64,000 nt of DNA from Cellulomonas sp. URHE0023. GTDB taxonomy: Bacteria; Actinomycetota; Actinomycetes; Actinomycetales; Cellulomonadaceae. The notes beneath the pieces are model-generated. The model ran no database searches. It saw only the letters and a list, made by a program, of their open reading frames with translations, and had not been told where the DNA came from. The stretch is from positions 868,001 to 932,000 of the forward strand of contig NZ_JIAN01000005.1 in assembly GCF_000688475.1 (NCBI RefSeq), in the 5' to 3' direction. The position numbers were made by a program, and so were the translations under genes. Positions 43,346-52,028 of this stretch are shown here, piece after piece. Position 1 is the stretch's first letter. Each line of letters begins with the position of its first letter.

Positions 43346-43939
43346 GTGGAAGCCGCACGCGTCTACCGGAAGTCCACCGATCGCCGTCGGGAGATCCTCG
43401 ACGCAACGATCGGAGCGCTCGCCGAGCACGGCTACACCGGTGCGACCTTCGAGCGCATCCGGGAGAACGCCCAGCTGAGCAGCACCCGGATGATCTCGTA
43501 CCACTTCGCCGACAAGGCCGCACTGATGGCCGCGGTGGTCGAGACCGTCGTCACCGACGCTGCCGCGCAGATGGTGCCGGCAATGGGACGCGAGGAGACC
43601 CTCCGGGGCAAGCTCGCGGCCTACATCCGCTCCAACCTGCGCTATCTCGCAGACAACCGGGCAGCCGCACGTGCGGTGATCGAGGTGATCTCGAACGCTC
43701 CCCGCGCCGACAGCTCCCTGCGTGAGGACACGTCCGCCCTGCTCCTGGCCCTGCTCCTGACCCAGGGCCAGGAGGCAGGCGAGCTCCGCGACTTCGACGC
43801 CGCCGTCGTCGCCCGCTCCATCAGGGCCACGATCGACGCCTTCGCCACGCGCATGCCCGAGGGGCAGGCCGCCACGCTGCGTGCGATCGACGAGATCGTC
43901 GCGCTCTACGACCGTGCAACCCGACCGGAAGGACACTGA
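43346..43939 (+). CDS. TetR family transcriptional regulator
   Basis: 197 residues from GTG 43346. HTH: EILDATIGALAEHGYTGATFERIRENAQLSSTRMISYHFADKAAL. The C-terminal domain has RAVIEVISNAPRADSSLRED and a helical tail. It is followed after one base by a small membrane protein gene in the same orientation. TetR regulators next to a small membrane protein often control an efflux or stress function. Confidence 0.87.
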   Translation: MEAARVYRKSTDRRREILDATIGALAEHGYTGATFERIRENAQLSSTRMISYHFADKAALMAAVVETVVTDAAAQMVPAMGREETLRGKLAAYIRSNLRYLADNRAAARAVIEVISNAPRADSSLREDTSALLLALLLTQGQEAGELRDFDAAVVARSIRATIDAFATRMPEGQAATLRAIDEIVALYDRATRPEGH

Positions 43940-43940
43940 C

Positions 43941-44384
43941 ATGACTCTCGAGACGACGAAGAACGCCCCGGTCGCGACCGCGCTGGGCAAGGTCAGACGA
44001 CTGTGGCTCGCCTGCGGCGTCCTATCGGTCATCACCCTGGCGGTCGCAGGCGTGCTGTCGGCGATCGACCCCGAGCTGGTCAACTGGGTCGTCTGGCTCC
44101 GCGGGAGTGTCGTGGCAGCTGCCTGCTTCGTGCTCGTCGCGGCCACGGCCGCGGCAGCCCGCGGAAGCCGGACGGCCTACGTCCGCATGCGGTGGATCTC
44201 GCTCCTGGCTCCGATCGGGATCGTGGCCATCGTCCTGGCGCCCGACACCGGCTACCCCGCCTGGATGAAGGTCGAGCAGGTCCTTCTGGGCGTCCTGATC
44301 GTGCTCATCGCCGTACAGCTCAACCAAGGTGCTGTGCGCCGCGCGTTCGCCAAGGAGCGGCCGGGGTCCACCTCGTCGCTGTGA
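43941..44384 (+). CDS. Small integral membrane protein
   Basis: 147 residues with four membrane helices: ACGVLSVITLAVAGVLS, VVWLRGSVVAAACFVLVAATAA, ISLLAPIGIVAIVLAP and VEQVLLGVLIVLIAVQL. Co-oriented with and one base behind the TetR gene, so co-transcribed. No family recognised. Confidence 0.72.
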   Translation: MTLETTKNAPVATALGKVRRLWLACGVLSVITLAVAGVLSAIDPELVNWVVWLRGSVVAAACFVLVAATAAAARGSRTAYVRMRWISLLAPIGIVAIVLAPDTGYPAWMKVEQVLLGVLIVLIAVQLNQGAVRRAFAKERPGSTSSL

Positions 44385-44443
44385 GATGACGCTCCGCCGC
44401 ACTGTCGCTTCCTCCTCGTCCGCGCGTTCGAGATGATCGGTCC

Positions 44444-44902
44444 ATGAGCCGCGTGACGACCAGGCGCCTCACCCGGGGCGACGGCGACCACGCTCGCGCG
44501 ATGTTCGCCACCATGGCCGCGGCGATCGACGAACCTGCCGAACCGCTCAGCGACGACCAGGTCGACCGGCTGCTGTGCTCGGACTCCTTCTGGGCGGTCG
44601 CCGCGTTCTCGGGCGATCGCGTGGTCGGCGGGATCACCGCGCACACGATCCCGATGACCCGGTCGCCCTCCGCGGAGCTCTTCGTCTACGACCTGGCGGT
44701 CCACGGCGACTTCCGGCGGCAGGGCATCGGCAGGCAGCTGGTCGTCACCCTGCGCGCCCAGGCTGCCGAGACGGGCATCACCGAGGTCTTCGTGCCGGCC
44801 GACGAGGATGACGACGAGGCACTCGCGTTCTACCGGTCGCTGGCCGGGCAGGAGTCACCTGTGCGCATCTTCGCGTGGGATGCCGCACCCGGAGAACGGT
44901 GA
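44444..44902 (+). CDS. GNAT acetyltransferase, AAC(3)-I-like
   Basis: 152 residues. The GNAT core FVYDLAVHGDFRRQGIGRQLVVTL contains motif A. The tail EVFVPADEDDDEALAFYRSL and the end VRIFAW resemble aminoglycoside 3-N-acetyltransferases of the AAC(3)-I type, which share YDLAVxGxxRRQGI and an acidic D/E run. The start MSRVTTRRLTRGDGD also fits. Activity on aminoglycosides cannot be claimed from sequence alone; environmental GNATs with this pattern often act on other amines. Confidence 0.78.
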   Translation: MSRVTTRRLTRGDGDHARAMFATMAAAIDEPAEPLSDDQVDRLLCSDSFWAVAAFSGDRVVGGITAHTIPMTRSPSAELFVYDLAVHGDFRRQGIGRQLVVTLRAQAAETGITEVFVPADEDDDEALAFYRSLAGQESPVRIFAWDAAPGER

Positions 44903-44929
44903 GCCCGCCCACCGCGAGCGGCGCACACG

Positions 44930-46591
44930 TCAGGCCTCGGCGACGACGACCCGGTCCTTGCCGGCCTCTTTGGCGGCGAGCAGCGCGAGGTCGGCGGCAT
45001 GCAGCGGGTGGTCACCCTCGAGGAGTGGTCCGACGCCCACCGAGACGGTGACGGCGAGACCAGGTGCGAGCTCACCCCAGGCACGGCGCCGGACGAACTC
45101 GTGGACGCGCCGGGCAACCGTCTGGGCAGCCATCGCTCCCTCGCTGGGCAGGATGACGAACTCGTCCCCGCCGTAGCGCGCGACCACGTCGCCGCGGCGC
45201 GACGCGGCACGCAGGATCTCCGCGACGGTCTGCAGGACAAGGTCGCCGACCGAGTGGGACCACGTGTCGTTGACGAGCTTGAAGTTGTCGATGTCGATGA
45301 AGACCGCCCACGCCCCGACCGGCGCCGCGGCGAACGCCTCCGGGAGACCTCTGCGGTTGGCGAGCTGCGTCAAGGGGTCCTGACCGGCCGCGCGGCCGGC
45401 CCGGAAGGTCTCCGACGCCAGGCGGCGCAGGTCGTGCCGGTCGCGCAGCGCGGAGTAGCGGGCCTCTCGTTCGGCCCACTCCCGCTCGAGGGCCGCCTGG
45501 GCGGTCTGCCGCCACAGGTCCATCGCCGGTTGAGGTCCGTGCTCGGCGACCATGAGGTCGGCCATCTCGGCGCGAGCGTTCGCCGCCCACACCGCCCGGC
45601 TCGGGCTCTGCGTCGCCTCGAGCACGGCGTCGAGCTGTTCCGTCGCCGCGCGGTAGTCCTTCGCGGCGCAGTGCGCTCGGGCCAGGACGAGGTGCAGCAG
45701 GTGCGTCTCGAGGAGCTCCGGCCGGGCGGAGAAGCCCTCCGCGGCGGCCCGGGCGCGGCTGAACGCCAGGTCCGCCTCGCCCAGGTGCAGCAGTGCGTAC
45801 GCCTCGATGACCCCGGCACGGGCCTCCATCGACGGCAGGGACGCTCTGCGCGCGAGCCGGCGCATCCACGTCGCCCGGCCGAGGGTCCGCACGAGGTGGG
45901 CGGCGGCCTCGTCCGCGCGCCCCTGGGTGATCAGGGCGGTCGCCCAGTACGCGCTCAGCAGCGCCGACTCCTGGGCGACGAGGAGCTGCGGCTCGGGCTG
46001 GTTGTCGCGCGTGATCGCGGCGAGCGCGGCCTCCGACTGCTCGACCAGGTGTGCCGACCGCATCGCCAGGGCCACCGCCATGCTCGCCGACAGGTGGCCG
46101 TAGCTGCCGGCCGGGACGTCCTGGAGCAACCAGTCCGCCTCAGCCATCGCGGCGATGGAGACGCTGTGCTCCCCCAGGTGGTTGCTGGCCTCCGCGATCA
46201 CCGCGAGCGCCTTGGCCCGCCACGCGGGCATGGGCTCCTCGCCCAGGGTGTGCAGGAGCGCCTGGGCGGCCGCGACGGCGGTGCGGTGCTCACCGAGCTC
46301 CTGCAGGGCGATCGCCTCGATGTAGCGCAGGTAGCGCGAGGTGGAATGGTCGCCTGCGGCGTCCGTGACGAGGACCCACTGGCGGCACTGCGCCACAGCC
46401 CGGGTGGAGAACCCTTCGAGGTAGCTCTCGTGCGCCACGTCGGACAGCCCGTCCAGCGGTCCGAACTCCGGCACCAGGACGAGCTCGCGGGACACCCGCG
46501 CAGACGTGCGTGCCGCCTCGTCCAGGACGGGCTCGTCGTGCCCGCTCAGGCGCGCCAAAACCGCGTCTGAGTCGGCATCTGTGAGAGCCAC
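44930..46591 (-). CDS. TPR-like/GGDEF diguanylate cyclase (paralogue B)
   Basis: 553 residues from ATG 46591. A long helical TPR-like region (residues about 40-350) and a C-terminal GGDEF domain with GGDEF at 474-478 and an RRGD I-site at 465-468. It is a close paralogue of the gene at 21581-23257, with high identity from the motif VSRELVLVxEFGPL onward. The first 30 residues differ. It has the same promoter-like block upstream. Predicted cytosolic cyclase feeding the c-di-GMP pool, with a partner-binding TPR region. Confidence 0.9.
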   Translation of the reverse strand: MALTDADSDAVLARLSGHDEPVLDEAARTSARVSRELVLVPEFGPLDGLSDVAHESYLEGFSTRAVAQCRQWVLVTDAAGDHSTSRYLRYIEAIALQELGEHRTAVAAAQALLHTLGEEPMPAWRAKALAVIAEASNHLGEHSVSIAAMAEADWLLQDVPAGSYGHLSASMAVALAMRSAHLVEQSEAALAAITRDNQPEPQLLVAQESALLSAYWATALITQGRADEAAAHLVRTLGRATWMRRLARRASLPSMEARAGVIEAYALLHLGEADLAFSRARAAAEGFSARPELLETHLLHLVLARAHCAAKDYRAATEQLDAVLEATQSPSRAVWAANARAEMADLMVAEHGPQPAMDLWRQTAQAALEREWAEREARYSALRDRHDLRRLASETFRAGRAAGQDPLTQLANRRGLPEAFAAAPVGAWAVFIDIDNFKLVNDTWSHSVGDLVLQTVAEILRAASRRGDVVARYGGDEFVILPSEGAMAAQTVARRVHEFVRRRAWGELAPGLAVTVSVGVGPLLEGDHPLHAADLALLAAKEAGKDRVVVAEA

Positions 46592-46649
46592 GACCCCTCC
46601 ATCGGGGAGACGAGTGCCACGAGCGGTGCGTCAGTCGACGCCCGAGTGG

Positions 46650-46685
46650 CCTATCGGCAGCTCGGCTCGATTTTCCAGCATTCTC
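46650..46685 (-). promoter_or_regulatory. Conserved sigma-28-like promoter block (copy B)
   Basis: On the minus strand TGGAAAAT, 11 nt, GCCGATAG. The minus-10 half differs from the sigma-28/WhiG consensus GCCGATAA only at its last base. The block is identical to copy A at 30 of 36 positions and ends 59 nt before the GGDEF start. Confidence 0.6.
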
Positions 46686-46721
46686 CTGCGGCCGACCGCT
46701 CGCGTGTGGCGAAAGGGCGGG

Positions 46722-47207
46722 CTAACTCTGCGCGGGACCGCTGCCGCGCAGGAACGTCATCTCCCAGTTGACCGCCCACGTCGACCCGCCGTCCCACGAG
46801 AAGGCCTGCTGCCACCGTGGGTCCGGCTGCTCGGTGAACCACTCGAACCGCACCAGCACGTCGGTGTCCCGGATCCGCTGCACCGCGTCGAACACGCCGT
46901 GGCCGTCGACGAACCTTCCGACCACCGGCTCGTCGAGCACGCCCGGAGCGCGATCGGAGCTCCACCAGATGCGCCACAGGTCCTCGTCGGGCGAGTACAG
47001 CCGTAGCGCCAGTCCCTCGAACGCGCCGAGCGGCGACTCGTGGACGATGAGGCGATCGACGTTCCCGCCGCCTGAGAGCACCGGCTCGCAGGTGCCGACG
47101 CCGACGAACTCCACCCACACCGTGCCGTCGGGGTCGGTGACGTCGCGGAGCCGGCGGTTCTGCACTGCCCACTCGCCGTGCAGGAAGTCGAAGTCGGTCG
47201 AGGTCAT
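46722..47207 (-). CDS. Hypothetical protein, DUF1579-like pattern
   Basis: 161 residues from ATG 47207. The start MTSTDFDFLHGEWAVQNRRL and the later WVEFVGVGTCEPVLSGGGNVDRL fit a small beta-barrel family found in many actinobacteria whose members begin DFDFLHGxW. Trp residues recur at barrel positions (LWRIWWSSD, VRFEWFTEQ, STWAVNWEM). It may bind a small hydrophobic ligand, but no function is established. Confidence 0.7.
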   Translation of the reverse strand: MTSTDFDFLHGEWAVQNRRLRDVTDPDGTVWVEFVGVGTCEPVLSGGGNVDRLIVHESPLGAFEGLALRLYSPDEDLWRIWWSSDRAPGVLDEPVVGRFVDGHGVFDAVQRIRDTDVLVRFEWFTEQPDPRWQQAFSWDGGSTWAVNWEMTFLRGSGPAQS

Positions 47208-47302
47208 GGCGGGCAGGCTACGGGCGACCCCCGACAACGCTGCCCGTCGTCGCCGAGCGCCCAGGCGGCTCCTCTCGTCGCCGCACCTCAGCGCGAAGCA
47301 GC

Positions 47303-49744
47303 TCAGGCGACCTCGACGGGGCGCGTGGGTGCCACGAGCTCGTCGGCCGGGGGCCGCGACGGCGTGGGGATCAGCGGGCGAGCACCCAGCGCCGCCCCGA
47401 TCTCGGTGGCGGGCACGGGCCGGCCGAACAGGTAGCCCTGACCGTGCTCGCAGCCCAGTCCCCGCAAGGCGTCGGCCGCCTCGGTGGTCTCGATCTGCTC
47501 GGCGACGGCGGGCAGCTCCAGGCTCGCGCACAGGTCGACGATCGCGCGAGCGAGCGCACGGCGCCGACGGGCCTCCGGGTCGGAGCCCGACGACAGCTGG
47601 GTGAACGCTCCGTCGATCTTGACGATGTCGACAGGGAGGTCCTGCAGGTAGGCGAGCGACGAGTAGCCGGTCCCGAAGTCGTCGATGGCGACGCGCACGC
47701 CGTGTGCACGCAGCTCCGCCAGGTGCGCGACGCCGAGCGAGCTCTCCCCTCGGCCGGGGCCGAGCAGGGTCGTCTCGGTGAGCTCGACCACGAGGGCGCT
47801 CCCCGGCAGACCCGCCGCCTCGAGCGCATCCAGCACCGTCGATACGATGTCCGGCCGCCGCAGCTGACGCCCTGACACGTTGACGTGCAGTACGACGCCG
47901 TGCTGGTCGAACCAGGGCCGTGCGTCCAGGCACGCCCGACGCAGCACGTGCTCGCCGATCGGCACGATGAGCCCGGTGTCCTCGGCGACAGGGATGAACT
48001 GGTCCGGCATCACGAGCCCGCCCGGCGCTTCCCAGCGCGCCAACGCCTCCACCGCGACGACCCGGTGGTCGTCGAGGGAGACGACGGGCTGGTACCGCAC
48101 GATGATCTCGTCGCGGCTCACCGCGTGCCGGAGCTCCTCCGCCAGCTGGAGCCGACCGAGCTGCTCGACCCGCAGCCCGGTGTGGAACACCCGAACCTGG
48201 TTCTTGCCCGCAGCCTTCGCCGCGTAGAGCGCGAGGTCGGCGTCGCGCAGCACCTCCTGCGAGGCGTCGGAGCGGTCGACGAGGCGGACGCCGACGCTTG
48301 CGGTGATCCGAAGCGCGCGCCCGTCCACCACGAAGACCTCGGCCAGCGCGCGGACCACCTTCCCGGCGACCGCGACGGCCTCGTCCTCGCTGACCCGCTC
48401 GAGCACGACGGCGAACTCGTCGCCACCGAGGCGGGCAACCGTGTCGCCCTGGTAGACGACTTCACGGAGCCGGCGTCCCACGTGGACGAGCAGCTCGTCC
48501 CCGACCGGGTGGCCGTGCTCGTCGTTGGCGTCCTTGAACCCGTCGAGGTCGACCATGAGGACGGCGCGGCGCGTGTCGTCTCCGGTCGGCACGGTCGAGA
48601 GGCGTTCGGTGAAGTAGGCGCGGTTGCCCAGCCCGGTCAGCGAGTCGTGCTGCGCCTGGTGCAGGAGGAGCCGCTGGAGCCCGCTCTGCTCGGTCAACGC
48701 CTGCGAGAGCTCGGCCGACTGACGGTCCAGCTGGATGGCGCGCCGCTGCGCGATGCTGGTCCCTGCGACCAGACGTGCGACGAGGAACGCGGAGAGCAGC
48801 GAGACGGTGACCAGCGGCACGGCGAGGTCGGACCAGGCCACCGTCACGAGCGAGCCGGGCCGGAAGGTCAGGAGGAACGTGAGCGGGCCGACCGTCGAGA
48901 TGACGACGAAGACGCCACCTCGGGCCACGGTCAGTCCGACGCTGGGCACGGCGTCGGCCGAGCCCTTGACACCGGGGTGCAGCGCGGCGGCGCCGAAGAG
49001 CACGAACCACACGAGCCAGCTCGCGCTCCCGATGCCTTCGGCGAGCGACGTGTCGAGCAACGAGATGCCCGGGCTGCCGTCGCCCATGAGCGTCACGGTG
49101 TAGAGCATGTCCGCGACCGTGGATGCGCAGATGCCGGCGCCCACGAGGGCGTAGGCGACGTTGCCGTTGCCGTAGCGGAACCACAGCCGCGAGCCCATGA
49201 ACAGGACGCCCAGTCCCATCGCCAACGAGGCGACGGCGATCAGGCGTCCCGGATCGGCCAGCACGTCGTCACCGAGGAAGCTGCGGTACACCAGCGCCCA
49301 GTAGAGGAGGCCCATGCCGACGACCACGACGAAGGCGTCCTTCGTCGCGCTCTCGTGCCTGCTGCGCAGGGAGTTGCGGGGCAGCAGGCACAGGCCGATC
49401 GTCAGCAGCGGGTAGGTGAGCGCGTAGACCCCGTCGAGCCAGAGCGGGACCAGGTCGTCATCCCCGACGACGACGTACCACGTGGTCCAGAGCAGGTCTG
49501 TTGCCGCCCACCACGCTGTGCCGGCGATGAGCCACCACCACGCCGCAGGGGCGGCGGGACGCCGACGGCGTACCCCGATCACCATCGCGACGACGCCCAG
49601 CACCGGAACGACGTCCCAGAGGACCTCACCGGGCCAGCCGGGAACGACCATGACCATGCCGGTGACGACGAGGCCGGCGACGAGGAAGACCAACCAGGGC
49701 GGTCCAGGAAGGGTCGCGAGCCGGCGGCGCGAGGTCGCAGCCAA
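47303..49744 (-). CDS. Membrane GGDEF-EAL c-di-GMP protein
   Basis: 813 residues from TTG 49744, preceded by GGAGGTGA four bases away. Eight to nine N-terminal membrane helices (to about residue 325), then GGDEF at 440-444 and an EAL domain with VEALARW at 566-571, ELTETTLL, DDFGTGYSSL and QGYLFGRP. The I-site position reads YQGD, so feedback inhibition of a cyclase activity is unlikely. AEQIET replaces the usual AEGxET loop of EAL. It may be cyclase, phosphodiesterase or both. Confidence 0.9.
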   Translation of the reverse strand: MAATSRRRLATLPGPPWLVFLVAGLVVTGMVMVVPGWPGEVLWDVVPVLGVVAMVIGVRRRRPAAPAAWWWLIAGTAWWAATDLLWTTWYVVVGDDDLVPLWLDGVYALTYPLLTIGLCLLPRNSLRSRHESATKDAFVVVVGMGLLYWALVYRSFLGDDVLADPGRLIAVASLAMGLGVLFMGSRLWFRYGNGNVAYALVGAGICASTVADMLYTVTLMGDGSPGISLLDTSLAEGIGSASWLVWFVLFGAAALHPGVKGSADAVPSVGLTVARGGVFVVISTVGPLTFLLTFRPGSLVTVAWSDLAVPLVTVSLLSAFLVARLVAGTSIAQRRAIQLDRQSAELSQALTEQSGLQRLLLHQAQHDSLTGLGNRAYFTERLSTVPTGDDTRRAVLMVDLDGFKDANDEHGHPVGDELLVHVGRRLREVVYQGDTVARLGGDEFAVVLERVSEDEAVAVAGKVVRALAEVFVVDGRALRITASVGVRLVDRSDASQEVLRDADLALYAAKAAGKNQVRVFHTGLRVEQLGRLQLAEELRHAVSRDEIIVRYQPVVSLDDHRVVAVEALARWEAPGGLVMPDQFIPVAEDTGLIVPIGEHVLRRACLDARPWFDQHGVVLHVNVSGRQLRRPDIVSTVLDALEAAGLPGSALVVELTETTLLGPGRGESSLGVAHLAELRAHGVRVAIDDFGTGYSSLAYLQDLPVDIVKIDGAFTQLSSGSDPEARRRRALARAIVDLCASLELPAVAEQIETTEAADALRGLGCEHGQGYLFGRPVPATEIGAALGARPLIPTPSRPPADELVAPTRPVEVA

Positions 49745-49890
49745 TCGTCACCTCCGGTCGTCCGTGGGGTCATGGGTCGCGACGCGACCACCCGGTCGGC
49801 CTCAGGAGAGGCCCCGCCGTCCGATCGGCCGGTCGAGGCCGAGGATGAGGAGCTGCGCCGGATGAACCAGGCAGCTGCGGCCGTCGCCTC

Positions 49891-50784
49891 CTACGAGCCG
49901 CTGGCCCTCACGTGGCTCGCCAGGAACCGCCCCGCGCGGTCGAGCGCGCGGTCGGCCTCGTCGAGCCGGCCGGCGAAGTGCTGGAACACGTGGGGCGCCC
50001 GGGCGACGACCTCGAGCGTCACGTCCAGGTGCGCCGCGGCTGCGCGCGTCGCGAGCCGGGTCGAGTCGTCGAGCAGGACCTCGTTGGTCCCCACCTGGAC
50101 GAGCATCGGGGGCAGCCCACGGAGGTCGGCCAGGAGCGGGCTCACGCGTGGGTCGCCGGGATCGTGCTCTGCGACGTACGTGGACGCGTACTCGGCGATG
50201 TCCACCGCGTCGAAGATCGCGTCGTCCGCCTCCTTGGAGTGCAGGCTCTCCCCCGCGAGGGTCAGGTCTACCCACGGCGACATGAGGGCGACGGCCGCAG
50301 GCTGCCGCAGGCCGTGGTCCCGTGCGGAGAGCAACAGCGCGAGTGCGAGGCCACCGCCGGCCGAGTCGCCCGCGACCACCACCTGCGACGCGTCGTGCCC
50401 GGAGTCCAGCAGCGCCCGGTATGCCGCGAGGCCGTCGTCGAGGGCGGCGGGGAACGGGTGCTCCGGCGCGAGGCGGTAGTCGAGCGAGTAGGCGACCGCG
50501 TGCGCGCGGCGGGCCAGGGCGGTCGCCAGTCCGGCGCCGGAGCGAGCGGACCCCTTGAGGTAGCCGCCGCCGTGCAGGTAGAGCAGCACCGCGGTCTTTG
50601 CGCGCTCCGGCTCCAGCCGCAGCGCCGGCACCCCGCCGAGCCGGACGTCGGTGACCTGGACGTCCGGCTCGACCGGGCGCGAAGCGAACTGCTCGAAGCC
50701 GGCGCGCTGCTCCGCGAGGGAGGCAGGGCCTTGGGATCCGCTGCGCAGTGCGACGTCGATGGCGGTGAGCTGGTCCTGGGACAT
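49891..50784 (-). CDS. HSL-family alpha/beta hydrolase (esterase)
   Basis: 297 residues from ATG 50784 with AGGAGG before it. The oxyanion HGGG motif lies at 71-74, nucleophile Ser141 in GDSAGGG, the family DYRLAPEHPFPAALDD segment, then SPWVDLT and the Asp/His pair in VGTNEVLLDDS and APHVFQHF. Hormone-sensitive-lipase-type esterases hydrolyse short-chain esters. Divergent from a MarR gene across a long inverted repeat, so it is likely repressed by that MarR. Confidence 0.88.
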   Translation of the reverse strand: MSQDQLTAIDVALRSGSQGPASLAEQRAGFEQFASRPVEPDVQVTDVRLGGVPALRLEPERAKTAVLLYLHGGGYLKGSARSGAGLATALARRAHAVAYSLDYRLAPEHPFPAALDDGLAAYRALLDSGHDASQVVVAGDSAGGGLALALLLSARDHGLRQPAAVALMSPWVDLTLAGESLHSKEADDAIFDAVDIAEYASTYVAEHDPGDPRVSPLLADLRGLPPMLVQVGTNEVLLDDSTRLATRAAAAHLDVTLEVVARAPHVFQHFAGRLDEADRALDRAGRFLASHVRASGS

Positions 50785-50801
50785 GTCGGCCTCCTGGTGA
50801 C

Positions 50802-50866
50802 CTCGAGATAGATTCCTGGGCAACCATCTGGAGGCGGGATGCATTCCCAGGAATCTATTTCTCGAG
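50802..50866. promoter_or_regulatory. Long inverted repeat between esterase and MarR genes
   Basis: ATAGATTCCTGGG (50808-50820) and CCCAGGAATCTAT (50846-50858) are perfect inverted copies 25 bp apart, flanked by CTCGAG on both sides (50802-50807 and 50861-50866). The right arm contains the smaller palindrome ATTCC-CA-GGAAT. This fits two MarR operators facing a bidirectional promoter. Confidence 0.7.
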
Positions 50867-50877
50867 AGGGTGGACTC

Positions 50878-51318
50878 ATGGCGGTCGATCTCGGGTCGGT
50901 GCTCATCGACCTCGTCCGCGTCGAGACGCGGCTCTACAACGGCGTGGACGCGCGTCTCAAGGACGCCGGCGGCCTCACGCTGCCGCAGCTCGAGGTGCTC
51001 AGCCTGATCCGCGACGTACCGGGCTGCCGCGTGCTCGACATCTCGCGGACGATCTCCATCACGGTCGGTGCGGCGAGCAAGGCCGTGGACCGCCTGGAGG
51101 AGCAGGGCTGGTGCCGGCGCACGGTGGACCCCACCGACCGACGCTCGTCCGTGCTGTCACTGACTGCCGACGGCGCGACCGCGGTCGACGGCGCCACCCC
51201 GGTGTTCGAGGCCGCCACGCGCGACACCTTGGGCGGGCTCCTGCCCGAGCCGGACCTCGAACGACTGGCGCACCTCTTGCGCACGCTGCGTGCCGCACTG
51301 CAGCCCACCACGGACTGA
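50878..51318 (+). CDS. MarR family transcriptional regulator
   Basis: 146 residues from ATG 50878 with GAGGGTGG upstream. Winged helix: LTLPQLEVLSLIRDVPGCRVLDISRTISITVGAASKAVDRLEEQGWCRR, wing VDPTDRRSSVLSLTADG. It is divergent from the HSL-family esterase. A single Cys in the wing region (GWCRR) and another in PGCRV leave redox sensing possible but unproven. Confidence 0.88.
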   Translation: MAVDLGSVLIDLVRVETRLYNGVDARLKDAGGLTLPQLEVLSLIRDVPGCRVLDISRTISITVGAASKAVDRLEEQGWCRRTVDPTDRRSSVLSLTADGATAVDGATPVFEAATRDTLGGLLPEPDLERLAHLLRTLRAALQPTTD

Positions 51319-51332
51319 CTCGCGGCCGAACC

Positions 51333-51359
51333 TCAAGAACGCCCCCGAACAGCCGATTG
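51333..51359 (+). promoter_or_regulatory. Sigma-28-like promoter before the PilZ gene
   Basis: TCAAGAAC (51333-51340), 11-nt spacer, GCCGATTG (51352-51359), 70 nt ahead of the PilZ start. The minus-10 half shares six bases with GCCGATAA and the spacing fits the sigma-28 class. The motif is short, so this is a weaker case than the two GGDEF promoters. Confidence 0.4.
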
Positions 51360-51428
51360 GACGTTCGCAGGACCAGTAGCCCTTGCCGCAGAGTGCGGCC
51401 GCGCCGATCGGACGGGACAGACCTGACC

Positions 51429-52028
51429 ATGCACGACCTCGCACACTGCACCCTCGAGGCTGGCGACCGAGAGCTCGCCGGCTACGTGGTGACGTGCGCG
51501 GACGGGAACCTGACCTTTGCCGCAGAGCGGGGTGTCATGGGCACCTTCCGCACCGGCGACGACGTCCAGGCGCTCGTGCTCGACGACGTGCGCGGTGAGG
51601 TCAGGTACGCCGGCTACGTCTCGCAGGTCGGCGTGACGACGGTGCGCATCCAGGGTCTCGAGCTCACCTCGATGCTGCAGAAGCGCAAGGTCGCGCGGGT
51701 GAACATCGCGCAGCTGTGCACCGGCGTCGCCGTGTCACCGGACGGGACCACGCGCGACATCTCGTTCGTGGTCGTCGACATCAGCGCGCACGGCATGCGC
51801 ATCTCCACGACCACCGAGCTCACCGACGACGAGCGGGTCGTGTTCGAGTTCCCGGCCACCGACCGCATCGTCCCGCTCGACGCCGAGGTGCTCCGCGTGC
51901 AGCACACCGGCAACAAGCTGATCCAGTACGGCTGCCGCTTCGTCGACCTTGCGGAGAAGGACATGGACGTGCTGTTCCGCTTCGTGCTCCAGACGCAGGG
52001 ATCGCACCGGCGCAACCGGCTCGGCTGA
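51429..52028 (+). CDS. PilZ-domain c-di-GMP receptor
   Basis: 199 residues from ATG 51429. An N-terminal YcgR-like domain (residues 1-85) is followed by PilZ: the RxxxR motif at 86-90 (RKVAR) and the D/NxSxxG motif at 117-122 (DISAHG) are intact, so c-di-GMP binding is expected. The tail VDLAEKDMDVLFRFVLQTQ is typical of YcgR-type flagellar brake or transcription-linked PilZ proteins. It lies 1.7 kb beyond the GGDEF-EAL gene start and shares a sigma-28-like promoter class with the GGDEF paralogues. Confidence 0.88.
   Translation: MHDLAHCTLEAGDRELAGYVVTCADGNLTFAAERGVMGTFRTGDDVQALVLDDVRGEVRYAGYVSQVGVTTVRIQGLELTSMLQKRKVARVNIAQLCTGVAVSPDGTTRDISFVVVDISAHGMRISTTTELTDDERVVFEFPATDRIVPLDAEVLRVQHTGNKLIQYGCRFVDLAEKDMDVLFRFVLQTQGSHRRNRLG

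Noticed and set aside
47885..50479. 864-residue plus-strand open frame
   Set aside because: Antisense to the GGDEF-EAL and esterase genes. No recognisable protein features.
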